A stretch of 64,000 bases of DNA from contig NZ_MZGS01000006.1 of assembly GCF_003111625.1 (NCBI RefSeq), forward strand, positions 1 through 64,000, written 5' to 3'. Each line of letters opens with the position of its first letter. The stretch's first letter is position 1. Below the pieces are notes generated by a model. It was not told the origin of the DNA. It worked only from the letters and a program-made list of their open reading frames with translations, and searched no databases. The translations under genes were made by a program, and so were the position numbers. Of this stretch, positions 15,420 through 24,880 are shown in pieces. Source of the stretch: Methanobrevibacter thaueri. Its GTDB lineage: Archaea; Methanobacteriota; Methanobacteria; Methanobacteriales; Methanobacteriaceae.

Positions 15420-15974
15420 TCAAAATCCAAGAAGTATCTTGAAACCTATCAATATCAAAATCACTCCACCCAATATCTGGAACTTGTCGCCGACATAATC
15501 GCCAAGTTTCTTGCCTATGTATATTCCAACTATGCTGAAGGCGAATGCCACAATTCCGATTATTGCACAGGATATCAGAAGGGGATCTTTTAGAAGCGCA
15601 ATTGTAATTCCAACTGCAAATGCGTCTATGCTTGTAGCTATCGCAAGCAATGTAACCTCCTTGAAGGAAAAGTTATCCGTAATCTCCTCATCATCTCCTG
15701 ACAGGCTTTCACGTATCATGTTCAGTCCGATTGCAAGAAGCAGTATGAAACCCACTATCGGTGCCAGCGATTCGACAATTGATGCGATAACACTGCCGCA
15801 GACGTATCCGAATATTGGCATGATAAACTGAAAACCGCCGAAAAACAGTCCATAATAGAAAATTTGCGCTTTTGTCAGGTGTTTTTGAGTGAAACCTTTT
15901 GTCATGGATACGCTAAATGCGTCCATTGCAAGAGCTACCGCTATTAGAAAAGTTGAAATCAGATTAAATGACAT
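15420..15974 (-). CDS. mntP: MntP-family manganese efflux pump
   Basis: The 184-aa protein has six predicted membrane helices and the two MntP half-repeats with conserved Asp: VALAMDAFSVSMTKGF near the N-terminus and AIATSIDAFAVGITIAL near residue 115. MntP exports Mn(II) in bacteria. Substrate here is inferred from family. No yybP-ykoY-type element is recognisable in the 85 bp upstream. It is divergent from the OYE-type gene at 16060. Confidence 0.88.
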   Translation of the reverse strand: MSFNLISTFLIAVALAMDAFSVSMTKGFTQKHLTKAQIFYYGLFFGGFQFIMPIFGYVCGSVIASIVESLAPIVGFILLLAIGLNMIRESLSGDDEEITDNFSFKEVTLLAIATSIDAFAVGITIALLKDPLLISCAIIGIVAFAFSIVGIYIGKKLGDYVGDKFQILGGVILILIGFKILLGF

Positions 15975-16059
15975 TAGATAATATATTGTAATTTGTTTTA
16001 TATATAATGATTTATTACGAATTTAAGATATTTATAGTATTTATGTTATATTTATAACT

Positions 16060-17085
16060 ATGAAAGACCTATTTGATAATGTTGAACTTGGAGATTTAAG
16101 ATTAAACAGTAGAATTGTGAGAACCGGATTGTGGGAATCTCAAAGGGAAAAGACAGGCAATTTCACTCCTGAAATATATGACCGATACGAAAACCTTGCC
16201 GCCAGTGGTGTCGGACTGATTATTTCCGAGGTATACTCCCTATATCCCCGTGACGTCTTTTCAAAATACACCGCCACAACAAATTACAAGCAATTCGTCC
16301 GTGAAGCGCGTGACCTTACCGACCTTGTTCATCTCTATGACGTGCCTATTTTCGCCCAATTGGGTTTTGTGCAGTACAACAAAAGAACCGAACAGAACAT
16401 GCCTGTTGACAAGGTCAGCATTGAGGACATTCGTAAGATTCAAACAGACATCATAATTGCCGCTCAAAAGTTCGACTATGCTGGATTTGATGGAATTCAA
16501 CTAGGTCTTGGAAATTACTATTTCCTTGCTCGTTTTATAAATCCAAACTTCAACACACGCACAGACAAGTATGGCGGAAGCACCATCAATCGCCTTAGAA
16601 TAGTTTTGGAGATAATTAAAGTAATAAAGGAAAACACAAACCTTCATATAAACTGCCGTCTGAACGCATTTGACGGAACCAACATGGGAATGGACATTGG
16701 GGAGACCATTGAGATATGTCAACTACTTGAAAAATATGGTGCTGATTCACTTCAGATCACCCGTCCACGCTCACCACAGTTCTTCACACAGGAAAACAAG
16801 GAAAAGAACCCATTGATTGAGGCAACAGAAAAGATAATCAAGAACGTTTCAATACCTGTAATCCTCGGTGGTGGCGCAAACAGCCAAAACCAAATCAATG
16901 ACATCCTGAATGAAACCGACATTGACTTCATATCAATGCAAAGGCCATTCGTAAAGGACCCGAGTTTCCTTGTTGATTGGCAAATCGAGGGAAATGGTGT
17001 CAGCCACTGCATAACCTGCAATAACTGCTACTGGAAAAAGACAAGCACATGTCACATAAGAAGCTGCAACCCTGAATTCTATTGA
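16060..17085 (+). CDS. NADH:flavin oxidoreductase of the old yellow enzyme family with Fe-S cysteines
   Basis: The 341-aa protein is a TIM-barrel OYE homologue: RIVRTGLWES at the N-terminus, QLGFVQYNKR, FDGIQLGLGNYYFLARFINP, RTDKYGGSTINR and a C-terminal FMN-phosphate region ILGGGANS. Four cysteines C317, C320, C323 and C331 form a cluster like that of 2,4-dienoyl-CoA reductase-type enzymes that bind 4Fe-4S. It lacks their extra FAD/NAD domain. The substrate is unknown. No ribosome site is visible and a TATA-like stretch lies about 30 bp upstream, so the mRNA may be leaderless. Its last bases overlap the convergent gene at 17079. Confidence 0.85.
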   Translation: MKDLFDNVELGDLRLNSRIVRTGLWESQREKTGNFTPEIYDRYENLAASGVGLIISEVYSLYPRDVFSKYTATTNYKQFVREARDLTDLVHLYDVPIFAQLGFVQYNKRTEQNMPVDKVSIEDIRKIQTDIIIAAQKFDYAGFDGIQLGLGNYYFLARFINPNFNTRTDKYGGSTINRLRIVLEIIKVIKENTNLHINCRLNAFDGTNMGMDIGETIEICQLLEKYGADSLQITRPRSPQFFTQENKEKNPLIEATEKIIKNVSIPVILGGGANSQNQINDILNETDIDFISMQRPFVKDPSFLVDWQIEGNGVSHCITCNNCYWKKTSTCHIRSCNPEFY

Positions 17086-17522
17086 TCATCACGGTAATGC
17101 TTGAACTGTTCAAGGAAATGATTCAGCTCCTCTTCTATCTGGTAGAGAGTCACAATCGGTTTTGCATCCAAAAGACTGGTTAGGGCAATCAATAGGGGAA
17201 TTGCCTCACCAACTGTCACGTTTTTGAATTCCAAATCCTGATAGGTTATCATGAAATTCCCATTGATATGCTCATCAATTCGAAGGCCATACGGCAGGAA
17301 ATTGATTTCATTTTTTTCAATAAGCTCTTCAAGAATCTCTGTACCCTCTAGAATATCCTCGAATTCCACCTTTTCCTTTTCATAAATCGAATCGAGAAAT
17401 TCAAAGTGTATGTCATAGTCATACAGGGAATGGTCTTTAAAATAAGAGTCTACCATAAGGTAGTTTATATACAATTCATGGTTAATGATTGAGTATTTCT
17501 TGTTGTTGAGGATGAATTCCAT
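17079..17522 (-). CDS. Hypothetical cytoplasmic protein (147 aa)
   Basis: The 147-aa protein is acidic, without signal peptide or membrane helix. It begins MEFILNNKKYSIINHELYIN and has a Glu-rich middle (EKEKVEFEDILEGTEILEEL). It overlaps the 3' end of the convergent OYE-type gene by seven bases and lies 46 bp beyond the MATE gene stop. I do not recognise a family or catalytic motif. Confidence 0.6.
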   Translation of the reverse strand: MEFILNNKKYSIINHELYINYLMVDSYFKDHSLYDYDIHFEFLDSIYEKEKVEFEDILEGTEILEELIEKNEINFLPYGLRIDEHINGNFMITYQDLEFKNVTVGEAIPLLIALTSLLDAKPIVTLYQIEEELNHFLEQFKHYRDDQ

Positions 17523-17568
17523 AATTAATAATTGTTAAAAAAAGTATAAAAAACTAGTTATAGAATAA

Positions 17569-18957
17569 CTAGCTTTCTTGTGGTATTGTTTCTTTTTTGG
17601 CAAATTTCTTGAATCTTGAAATGAAGATTTTCGCCCAGATGTATCCGACAGTTCCTCCAACGAAACAACCGAAAACCACACCTGCATAGATTCCTGTAAC
17701 TCCCCATCCGAATATGAAGCAGAATATGTATGCAAACACTGATTCAAGTATCAATGACCTGAGAAGTGTGATCAGTAGGGAATAGAATCCTTTTCCGACA
17801 CCCTGAAATAGCATTGATGACATCATACCGTGTGGAATCGCAAGAACGAATATGCTGAGTACGGAAATCGCATGAGCGATTTGCGGAGACAATTGTGCGC
17901 TTGCCTCTGTGTATGAAAACATTGCCGCTAGCTGTGCTGAAAATATGAACATTATGGCTCCAAGCAATATGGATATTGCAAAACCCAGCTTGATTGAGTA
18001 TGAGTGGGCTGTTTTCAGGTTTGTATAGTTACGTGCTCCATATGCAACACCTGCCACTGTCAATACTGCTGTTCCAAGACCAATCAATGGAATCATGGAC
18101 AATTGGACAATCCTCATTGAAGCGGTATAAACCGCCACTGCGGTTGTGTCTGCAGCAAGCACAAGAAGACTGTTGATGATAATCGCAAGTATTGAAAATA
18201 CCAGACTTTCAAGTGTTGATGGAATAGCGACCTGCAGGTTGTCTGTAATCATTTTAGTTGAGTAATTGAAGTTTTTAGGAGTCAAATCAAGGAACATGTC
18301 TTTTTTACCCCAAATCCAATAGCTCATGACAAGACATGAAAGTGTTGCGGATATTACGGTTGCCCATGCTGCACCGGCAATTCCAAAGTTAAGAACATAA
18401 ATGAAAACCGGGTCTAGAATGATGTTCATTACTGCTGTAACCGCAATTGCAATGGTGGCTCTTCTCATGTCCCCTTCAGACCTGAATATTGCTGATGCAA
18501 CACCGGAATATACGAATATGAACAGGAATCCGAATATGATGTAACTGTAGTCCATTGCATATTGGATTGTGGAACCCGCACCCATCATCTGAAGGATAGG
18601 GACCATGAATGTTTCAATTATTATGGTAAATATCAGTGACACAACCACTGCCAGCAGTATACCATGCAATCCAGCATTGTTTGCCTGCTTGATGTTGCCT
18701 GCACCGATAAATCTTGCGATAAGTGAGTTTGCTCCCGCTCCGATACCGTTTCCAAGTCCTACCAAAACCATGAATAATGGTGTGATGAATCCTACTGCAG
18801 CCAATGCGTCTGCACCGAGACCTGCCACCCATATACTGTCTGCAATGTTATAAAGCATGATTAATAGCATTGAAAGCATCATCGGAAGAGCCAATCTGAC
18901 GATGGCCTTTTTAGGGTCACCTGTAATCATTTCAATATTTTTACTTTTCTTAGGCAT
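17569..18957 (-). CDS. MATE-family efflux transporter
   Basis: The 462-aa protein has 12 predicted membrane helices and the MATE signature near the N-terminus (LPMMLSMLLIMLYNIADSIWV, then GLGNGIGAGANSLIARFIGAG), repeated in the second half. MATE proteins export cationic drugs or metabolites with Na+ or H+. It is the last gene of a flavodoxin-marR-MATE operon; its ATG overlaps the end of marR by eight bases. Control by that MarR is likely. Confidence 0.92.
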   Translation of the reverse strand: MPKKSKNIEMITGDPKKAIVRLALPMMLSMLLIMLYNIADSIWVAGLGADALAAVGFITPLFMVLVGLGNGIGAGANSLIARFIGAGNIKQANNAGLHGILLAVVVSLIFTIIIETFMVPILQMMGAGSTIQYAMDYSYIIFGFLFIFVYSGVASAIFRSEGDMRRATIAIAVTAVMNIILDPVFIYVLNFGIAGAAWATVISATLSCLVMSYWIWGKKDMFLDLTPKNFNYSTKMITDNLQVAIPSTLESLVFSILAIIINSLLVLAADTTAVAVYTASMRIVQLSMIPLIGLGTAVLTVAGVAYGARNYTNLKTAHSYSIKLGFAISILLGAIMFIFSAQLAAMFSYTEASAQLSPQIAHAISVLSIFVLAIPHGMMSSMLFQGVGKGFYSLLITLLRSLILESVFAYIFCFIFGWGVTGIYAGVVFGCFVGGTVGYIWAKIFISRFKKFAKKETIPQES

Positions 18958-19426
18958 TTTGCTCCTCCTCTTTTTCGTTTAATTCTATGGATTTAACTGC
19001 AATCTCTTTTAAAAGCATTTGTAAATCCTCTTTTTCAATTGTATTGTTTGCAAACAAATACTCTTCCCATTCCTCAAGTTTCTTTTTTGATTCGGTTAAT
19101 GTCTTTTCACCTTTTGGAGTTAGTGAAACCTTGTTTTGGCGTCTGTTGTTGTCATCCACTTTTCTTACAACCAGACCGTTATCCTCAAGCTTTTTAATGG
19201 ACCTTGCCACTGATCCCTTGTCAATGCTGCATCTTGAGGCAATCTTGTCCTGGTTTATTTCCTTTTGATGTGATATTTCAAAGAGGAAATGCAGCTGTGA
19301 TGCGTTAATTTTGAATTCCTCTAGATTGTGATTCAGATACAATGACTGATTTTTTGCAATGATTGATATTAGTTTTCCGATAGGAAGTTCTGTTGCGTCT
19401 ATCTTTTTAAACTCTTCAAGCGACAT
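18950..19426 (-). CDS. MarR-family transcriptional regulator
   Basis: The 158-aa protein has the MarR winged-helix domain: helices around SQLHFLFEISHQKEINQDKIA, the recognition segment IDKGSVARSIKKLEDNGLVVR, and the wing DNNRRQNKVSLTPKGE. ATG 19426 is chosen; a GTG at 19435 overlaps the flavodoxin stop codon. It lies between a flavodoxin gene and a MATE exporter gene with overlapping ends, so it probably represses its own operon through the repeat site at 19921-19952. Confidence 0.9.
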   Translation of the reverse strand: MSLEEFKKIDATELPIGKLISIIAKNQSLYLNHNLEEFKINASQLHFLFEISHQKEINQDKIASRCSIDKGSVARSIKKLEDNGLVVRKVDDNNRRQNKVSLTPKGEKTLTESKKKLEEWEEYLFANNTIEKEDLQMLLKEIAVKSIELNEKEEEQNA

Positions 19427-19431
19427 TGTTT

Positions 19432-19881
19432 TCACTCAATGAATGATGATAAGTCATAGTCATCTTTTTTGACTTCTTTAGTAGTTAATGCTAGAGTCTT
19501 GAGAGGCTTTTTGGAATATTTCTCCATTTGAGAGAAACCTCCTTCAAAACCACTTGCTCCAGCGGTTAGGAAGAATTTCACATTGTTGAATTTTCCTTCA
19601 TTCTGTTTTAGGTATGAAATCACTGGATTTGCGGCTTTTCCTGCCCAAATTGGTCCTCCAACGTAAACCACATCATAGTCTGACGGGTCGAATTTCAGGC
19701 CTTCCAAGTCAACAATCTTTTCTTGGATAGCATGTTTTCCTCCACGTGCATATCCCATTTTTCCTTGATAGTTTACTTTGGGAGTGATTTCATCGATATC
19801 AGCGTTAATTTCATTGGCTATATTTTCTGCCAGTTTTTTTGTAATGTTTGTTCTTGAATAATAAGTTACTAAAGATTTCAT
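19432..19881 (-). CDS. Flavodoxin
   Basis: The 149-aa protein begins SLVTYYSRTNITKKLAENIA, a flavodoxin phosphate-binding loop, then DYDVVYVGGPIWAGKAANPV and FLTAGASGFEGGF. It is a short-chain FMN electron carrier, closest in style to the flavodoxins that accompany MarR regulators. It is the first gene of the operon; a TATA box on the minus strand (GTTTATATAC) lies at 19904-19913, leaving almost no leader. Confidence 0.85.
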   Translation of the reverse strand: MKSLVTYYSRTNITKKLAENIANEINADIDEITPKVNYQGKMGYARGGKHAIQEKIVDLEGLKFDPSDYDVVYVGGPIWAGKAANPVISYLKQNEGKFNNVKFFLTAGASGFEGGFSQMEKYSKKPLKTLALTTKEVKKDDYDLSSFIE

Positions 19882-19903
19882 AGAGTAATATTACATTGTT
19901 ATA

Positions 19904-19952
19904 GTATATAAACTGTTGCATTGACAACTATTGACATTACAACAATTGTCAT
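19904..19952 (-). promoter_or_regulatory. Promoter and repeated operator-like site of the flavodoxin-marR-MATE operon
   Basis: On the plus strand TTGACA occurs twice (19921-19926 and 19931-19936) with AATTGTCA inverted at 19944-19951, directly upstream of the minus-strand TATA box at 19904-19913. An autoregulatory MarR site is the natural reading. Confidence 0.5.
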
Positions 19953-19989
19953 GTTTATTAAAAAAATAGAAAAAAGTGATGGAAAATGT

Positions 19990-20337
19990 TTATACCTTTA
20001 AGATATTTGTCCATTTGAACTTATGTTTGGCGTCCTGAACGCTTTCGTCATAGGTTTTTTCGACGGTACCATACTCTTTTTCAATGATTTTGACTTTCAA
20101 GGAAGGATCAAGGGAACCTTCTTTCATTTGGTTATACATTGAGATTTCTTTATCAATCTTAGCAAGTTCCTCTTCAAGCTTATCCTTTTTGTCTTGTGCT
20201 TGATTGAGTTTAGTGTCTGCAAAGGTTTCTTTCAAGTCAAAAAGCATGTCAATGGCATCACCGACTCCAATGCCGTTTTCCTTTAAGATATCAACTTTTT
20301 TAGCTTGCTCGTCAGTAAATTCAATTTCCATTCTCAT
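19990..20337 (-). CDS. Hypothetical coiled-coil protein (115 aa)
   Basis: The 115-aa protein has a charged helical middle, AQDKKDKLEEELAKIDKEIS, likely a coiled coil, after a short N-terminal motif with IGVGDAIDMLFDLKETF. There is no signal peptide or membrane segment. GAGGG lies eight bases before the ATG. It has its own promoter region and is not obviously linked to its neighbours. Function unknown. Confidence 0.6.
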   Translation of the reverse strand: MRMEIEFTDEQAKKVDILKENGIGVGDAIDMLFDLKETFADTKLNQAQDKKDKLEEELAKIDKEISMYNQMKEGSLDPSLKVKIIEKEYGTVEKTYDESVQDAKHKFKWTNILKV

Positions 20338-20434
20338 AATAATACCCTCAATTTTTATCTAATTAATATATATTTAAAATATCATTTAAATAATTTACAT
20401 AACGCTTATTAGTTTAAAAGGTTTAAATAATCAT

Positions 20435-21301
20435 ATGGAAAAATTAAAAATAGCCGAAAATATTTCAACATTGACTAATCCGCCAATCATATGCATACCG
20501 TTATTTTTAGTCATTTGTTTAACATTGTCATTTACAGGTGATGGATTTGACATTTCAAAATTCACAACATTGGAAATAGTTTCACTAATCTTCGCTTCAA
20601 TCCTGCCTATGGCAATCATTCTTTTCTGGGCCAAGAAACTCAACACCGATAAGGACATTTCCAACAGGTCAGACAGGTACATGCCCCTGATTGTGGGAAT
20701 CGTGTCATATTTCATCGGCTTTTTAATTTGTCTGATTTTCAACTTGGATAATTTCCTCACATGCCTGCTTTTATGCTATTCAGTCAACACAGGCGTTGTG
20801 CTTCTGATTACAACAAAATGGAAAATCAGCGTTCATACAACAGGTTTGTCAGGTCCGAACGGCGCATTGATCTTGCTTTTGGGACCATTTGGGGCATTGA
20901 TTGGTATCCTATATCCAATAATAATCTGGTCAAGGGTGCTTCTTAAAAAGCACACATTGGCACAGGCTATTGCAGGTGGGGTTCAGGGATATTTCCTTAC
21001 AGTTTTGGAAATGTATCTTTTCAGCTTCATTTTAAGTCTTCCATTGGGAGATATAGTCAGCCTATATGATTCAATCCTATATATTTTAGCAATCATTGCA
21101 ACACCATCCATTTTAGGAATATTAAGCTATACAAACAGGTCAAGAGTAATGTTCATCCTTCTTGAAATAATCGCTTTGGTATTGTTTTTGGCTTTCACTC
21201 CCTTCAACGTGTTTATCGTATTTCTGGTGGTGAGCCTGACTGCAATATTGATAAGCTGTTATGCTGGTCCTGATTTTGTATGGTATGACGTATTGAATTA
21301 G
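20435..21301 (+). CDS. PAP2-like multi-pass membrane protein
   Basis: The 288-aa protein has about seven to eight membrane helices. It carries weak PAP2 (phosphatidic acid phosphatase-like) motifs in order: SDRYMPL near residue 87, SVHTTGLSG near 133, and WSRVLLKKHTLAQAIAGG near 167. The last two match the SxH and SRxxxxxH blocks of that superfamily, which dephosphorylates lipid phosphates at the membrane. The substrate is not known. It is alone on its strand, upstream of convergent adhesin genes. Confidence 0.6.
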   Translation: MEKLKIAENISTLTNPPIICIPLFLVICLTLSFTGDGFDISKFTTLEIVSLIFASILPMAIILFWAKKLNTDKDISNRSDRYMPLIVGIVSYFIGFLICLIFNLDNFLTCLLLCYSVNTGVVLLITTKWKISVHTTGLSGPNGALILLLGPFGALIGILYPIIIWSRVLLKKHTLAQAIAGGVQGYFLTVLEMYLFSFILSLPLGDIVSLYDSILYILAIIATPSILGILSYTNRSRVMFILLEIIALVLFLAFTPFNVFIVFLVVSLTAILISCYAGPDFVWYDVLN

Positions 21302-21340
21302 AGATAATAAAAAAAGAAAAAAGAATAAGGATTGATGTCC

Positions 21341-22999
21341 TTATTTGATTATGATTGTTGACTTTTTGTTGACAATATAGTTATTATTCTTGGAAGTTAT
21401 TGCAACCTTGTGTGATCCTCTTTTGAGATTTTTGGTGTTGATTGTTGCAATTCCCTTCTTATTTGTTTTAACTATGTATTTCTTGAACTTTTTGCCTGTG
21501 TACACCTTTACCTTAAGCTTTAGGCTTTTAACCTTGTAGTGTGTTGATTTGTGTTTCACTTTTATGGTGAACTTTTTGGATTTCTTGTATTTTGCTGTTA
21601 CCTTAGGTGCTTTCACGATTGTTTCTGCCTTTTTAATTGTTATTGTCTTTTTGACAGGGTCGGATTTGATACCCTTGCTGTCTAGTGAAACCTTGATGGA
21701 GTATTTTCCAGCAGGAAGCTTAGATAATTCTATACATGCATCATAGTAATCAGGGTCGGTATATCCGTAAAAGGTTTTTGTCTTCTTGCCTACGGTGACC
21801 ACAACCTTGATTCTTGCATTTTCTATATATCTGCCCTCTCCCGCGTGGAGCCTAACTTTCAGGCTTTTTCCAGAATCGTAAGATACGGAATATTTTTCAG
21901 GGCTGACAATCATTTGCACAGTGTTATCAACTTTTACATTCTTTAAAGTGTTGTTGGTATTTTTAAAGCTGCCCAATCTAATGTAAACTTCCTGGTTGTC
22001 ATCAAACTTCGAATTGGAAATATCAACATCACATAATTCAACATATATACATGAAACATCTGTTGCAGTATTGGAAGTGAAGTTTGAGTCAAAAATGGAT
22101 AATTTTGAGTCGAAATTCCCCTTTTCATCCAGTTGGCTAAATACTGATATTGCTCCTGCCTGTTTATTTACGACATTTGATGTGAAGCTTGAGTTTTTCA
22201 CAGTCAGATTGTCTTTGGCGTATATCGCTCCACCGGAATCTGCACGATTGTTGTTGAATTTTGAATCCTCAATGATTCCATTAGCATAAAATGAAAAGAT
22301 GGCTCCTCCACTGCTGTCCTTTGAAGCACGATTTCCGTTAAATTGACAACCTGAAATGCTCATTGAATCAGATAAACAGTGTATCGCTCCCCCAAGGTAA
22401 GTCGCAACATTATCTGTGAAGTTTGAGTTGATTACCTTGAAATTTTCAGAAGAGATATATATCGCTCCACCGAAATCGGCATTGTTGCTTTCGAATGTTG
22501 AATTGATGACAGTCAAGGTTCCCATATTTGTATGGAGGATTGCTCCACCGTCAATTGATTCATAGTTGTTTATAAATGAACAGTTAATTATTGTCAAATC
22601 AAATTTTTTATCGCCGTATTCATTCAATATGGCGCTTCCATAGGAATTCTGAATTGTCAAATCTTTTAATATCACATTGTTTGCCTTGATGACAAAAACT
22701 TTGCTTAACATTTTTGCATCTAAAACAGCACCATTGCTTGATCCTTGAATTGTAACGCCTTTGTCTATGCTTATTGGATTTCCATTTTTATTTCCATTAT
22801 AATTTCCTTCAAGTTCAATCACATCATCGCTTTGGGCACTTTTAATTGCTTCATTTACATCATCAAATGAGTCCCCTGTCACTGCAATGGGTGATGAGGA
22901 GGTTAAATTGGCTGAGGTTTGGTTTTCCTCAGCACAAACCACTGACATCGTAAGGAATATGAGCAATAATGACAATATTCCTATAATTTTCTTGTTCAT
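21341..22999 (-). CDS. Adhesin-like surface protein, beta-helix plus Ig-like domain
   Basis: The 552-aa protein has a signal peptide (ending VVCAEE), then a right-handed parallel beta-helix region (about residues 40-340) with repeated GGAI(Y/H/F) and NSxF/NCxF turns, then an Ig-like region and a C-terminal lysine-rich Ig-like domain (KAPKVTAKYKKSKKFTIKV to the end). This is the usual Methanobrevibacter adhesin-like layout. It has no membrane anchor. It lies nine bases after the stop of a similar gene, so the two form a tandem unit. The ligand is unknown. Confidence 0.85.
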   Translation of the reverse strand: MNKKIIGILSLLLIFLTMSVVCAEENQTSANLTSSSPIAVTGDSFDDVNEAIKSAQSDDVIELEGNYNGNKNGNPISIDKGVTIQGSSNGAVLDAKMLSKVFVIKANNVILKDLTIQNSYGSAILNEYGDKKFDLTIINCSFINNYESIDGGAILHTNMGTLTVINSTFESNNADFGGAIYISSENFKVINSNFTDNVATYLGGAIHCLSDSMSISGCQFNGNRASKDSSGGAIFSFYANGIIEDSKFNNNRADSGGAIYAKDNLTVKNSSFTSNVVNKQAGAISVFSQLDEKGNFDSKLSIFDSNFTSNTATDVSCIYVELCDVDISNSKFDDNQEVYIRLGSFKNTNNTLKNVKVDNTVQMIVSPEKYSVSYDSGKSLKVRLHAGEGRYIENARIKVVVTVGKKTKTFYGYTDPDYYDACIELSKLPAGKYSIKVSLDSKGIKSDPVKKTITIKKAETIVKAPKVTAKYKKSKKFTIKVKHKSTHYKVKSLKLKVKVYTGKKFKKYIVKTNKKGIATINTKNLKRGSHKVAITSKNNNYIVNKKSTIIIK

Positions 23000-23008
23000 G
23001 ACCTAACC

Positions 23009-24679
23009 TCACCTGATTTTGATTTTGGTTTTTGCACTCATCTTGTAGTTGCTGTTTCCTGAGGACACTACAATTTTATGTGTTCCCCTTGAGAGTTTCT
23101 TGGTGTTGATTTTGACATTACCGTTGCCGTTTGTCTTTTTTATGTATGTCTTTGCCTTCTTGCCTGTGTAGACCTTTACCTTTACCTTGGTATATGAGAC
23201 AGGATTTTTGGTCTTCTTATGAGTGACTTTTATTTTATATATGTTGGATTTCTTGTACTTTGCAGTTGCCTTAGGTGCCTTAATTATGGTTTTTGCTTTT
23301 TTGACTGTAATTGTAACTGCAGTTCCGCTGACTGTACCCCAGTCATCACTTATGAAGGACACCTTGTAGGTTCCGACTGGCAAACGGGTGTTCATCTTGA
23401 GGTTTAGCACTCCGTTCTTATTGGTCTGCTTGTAGAACTGCTTTGTCTTTTTGCCACTGCATTTGGTATATATTCCAAAGAAACGTACTGGTTGTGTATT
23501 GTACTTGTTTTTCAAGGTCAATGTGAATATTCCTTCGCTGTCATAAGTGTATGTCAAGTCCTTTGCACTTACAACAATTGGCACGACCTTTTTCATTGAA
23601 TTGTCCAAGACAACATTTTTTGTATAGGTTGTTTTTGACTTGCCGCTTGTGATTGTCAGCTTTGAGTCATATTCACAGTTGACAACGCCCAATGAGTTTG
23701 ACTGGAATGTGCAGTCTTTTAATGATAGGGCACATGAGTATATCATTACAGCACTGATCTTGCTTGCGTTGTTGGCTATGAAATTGGACTTTTCAACCAC
23801 AGCATTATCGTTGAAACAGAAATACAATGTTCCTGCCTCAGCGTTGTTGTTAGTAAAATCACATTCGGATATTAATGAATCGATTGAAACGGCCTCAATG
23901 GCGGCACCTTGATCAGCTGCAGTGTTATTCTTGAAGTTAGATTTTTTGACTGTCAGCTTTCCATATTCTTTATCTCCATAGAAATAGATTGCTCCGCCGT
24001 AACTCTTTGCAAAGTTTTGAGTGAACTGGCAATTGTTGATATTCACATTTCCGAATTTTGATGATGCCTTATTGCCTGACAAATCAACGTTTATTGCTCC
24101 TCCGTTATCGGCGGAATTGCCTGTGAATGTGGAGTCCTCAATATTGACGTTACCATATTTGGACTTTGATCCGGTTTTATATAAAGGAAGGTTTATGTTG
24201 ATTGCACCCCCTATATTTCCAGCACCGTTATTGGTGAATGTGGTTTTCTTGACTGTCAGGTTTCCCTGTGAGTAAATTGCACCGCCGTCAACTGCGTAAT
24301 TGTCTATAAATGTACAGTTTATGAATATCAGGTTTCCCTGTGAGTAGACAGCTCCGCCCTTGTTTGCAATGCAGTTTTTAAAAATCAGATTCTTGAATGT
24401 GACATCACCATTGCTGACGGTGATTGCCCTTGTCTTGTTTTTACCATCCAATGTTGCTCCCTTGTCGGGTCCTTGAATGGTGACTGATTTGGAAATGCTG
24501 ATTGGCTTGTCTCCGGTATAATAGCCGTCAAGCTCGATTACGCCACTTTCACCGGCAGCATTCACTTCGCTTTGTATGTCATCAAAAGTGCCGTTTATGG
24601 CATCATCTTCCGCTGATACAAAGCCGATGCTGAATATGAAAGCGACCAGCATTAGAATAATAATGAATTTCTTATCCAT
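23009..24679 (-). CDS. Adhesin-like surface protein, tandem paralogue
   Basis: The 556-aa protein has a signal peptide (ending FVSA), a parallel beta-helix region with GGAVYS, GGAIYS, GGAINI and GGAIYF turns, and a C-terminal Ig-like domain (KAPKATAKYKKSNIYKIKV) nearly identical in plan to that of the next gene at 21341-22999. A GGAGG site and a TATA-like region precede it. Recent tandem duplication with divergence of the helix region is likely. The shared C-terminal domain is the candidate wall-binding part. Confidence 0.85.
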   Translation of the reverse strand: MDKKFIIILMLVAFIFSIGFVSAEDDAINGTFDDIQSEVNAAGESGVIELDGYYTGDKPISISKSVTIQGPDKGATLDGKNKTRAITVSNGDVTFKNLIFKNCIANKGGAVYSQGNLIFINCTFIDNYAVDGGAIYSQGNLTVKKTTFTNNGAGNIGGAININLPLYKTGSKSKYGNVNIEDSTFTGNSADNGGAINVDLSGNKASSKFGNVNINNCQFTQNFAKSYGGAIYFYGDKEYGKLTVKKSNFKNNTAADQGAAIEAVSIDSLISECDFTNNNAEAGTLYFCFNDNAVVEKSNFIANNASKISAVMIYSCALSLKDCTFQSNSLGVVNCEYDSKLTITSGKSKTTYTKNVVLDNSMKKVVPIVVSAKDLTYTYDSEGIFTLTLKNKYNTQPVRFFGIYTKCSGKKTKQFYKQTNKNGVLNLKMNTRLPVGTYKVSFISDDWGTVSGTAVTITVKKAKTIIKAPKATAKYKKSNIYKIKVTHKKTKNPVSYTKVKVKVYTGKKAKTYIKKTNGNGNVKINTKKLSRGTHKIVVSSGNSNYKMSAKTKIKIR

Positions 24680-24781
24680 GATAAACCTCCATAATTATTT
24701 GCATATATTTTTGTTGATGATATTATATAAAATAGGGTACCTTTGATTTATCTGCTATATTTAAACATGAAAATTAGTATT

Positions 24782-24880
24782 TTAAGTTTTTTTTGGCAAA
24801 TATTCAGTGAAGTCAAGCTCATCTTGTATGAAGTTATATTTTACATGTATGTTATTGTGCCTGTTGTGAGTTCAGTTCCA
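24782..24880 (-). pseudogene. Out-of-frame 3' tail of the adjacent GT2 gene
   Basis: After the GT2 stop at 24852, another frame stays open and reads HNNIHVKYNFIQDELDFTEY followed by LPKKT and TAA at 24782-24784. Adding one base near 24880 would join MELN to THNRHNN and extend the enzyme by about 29 residues. This suggests a frameshift at the 3' end. Confidence 0.4.

Noticed and set aside
15975-16059. Manganese riboswitch before mntP
   Set aside because: The leader is too short and AT-rich, with no recognisable yybP-ykoY fold.
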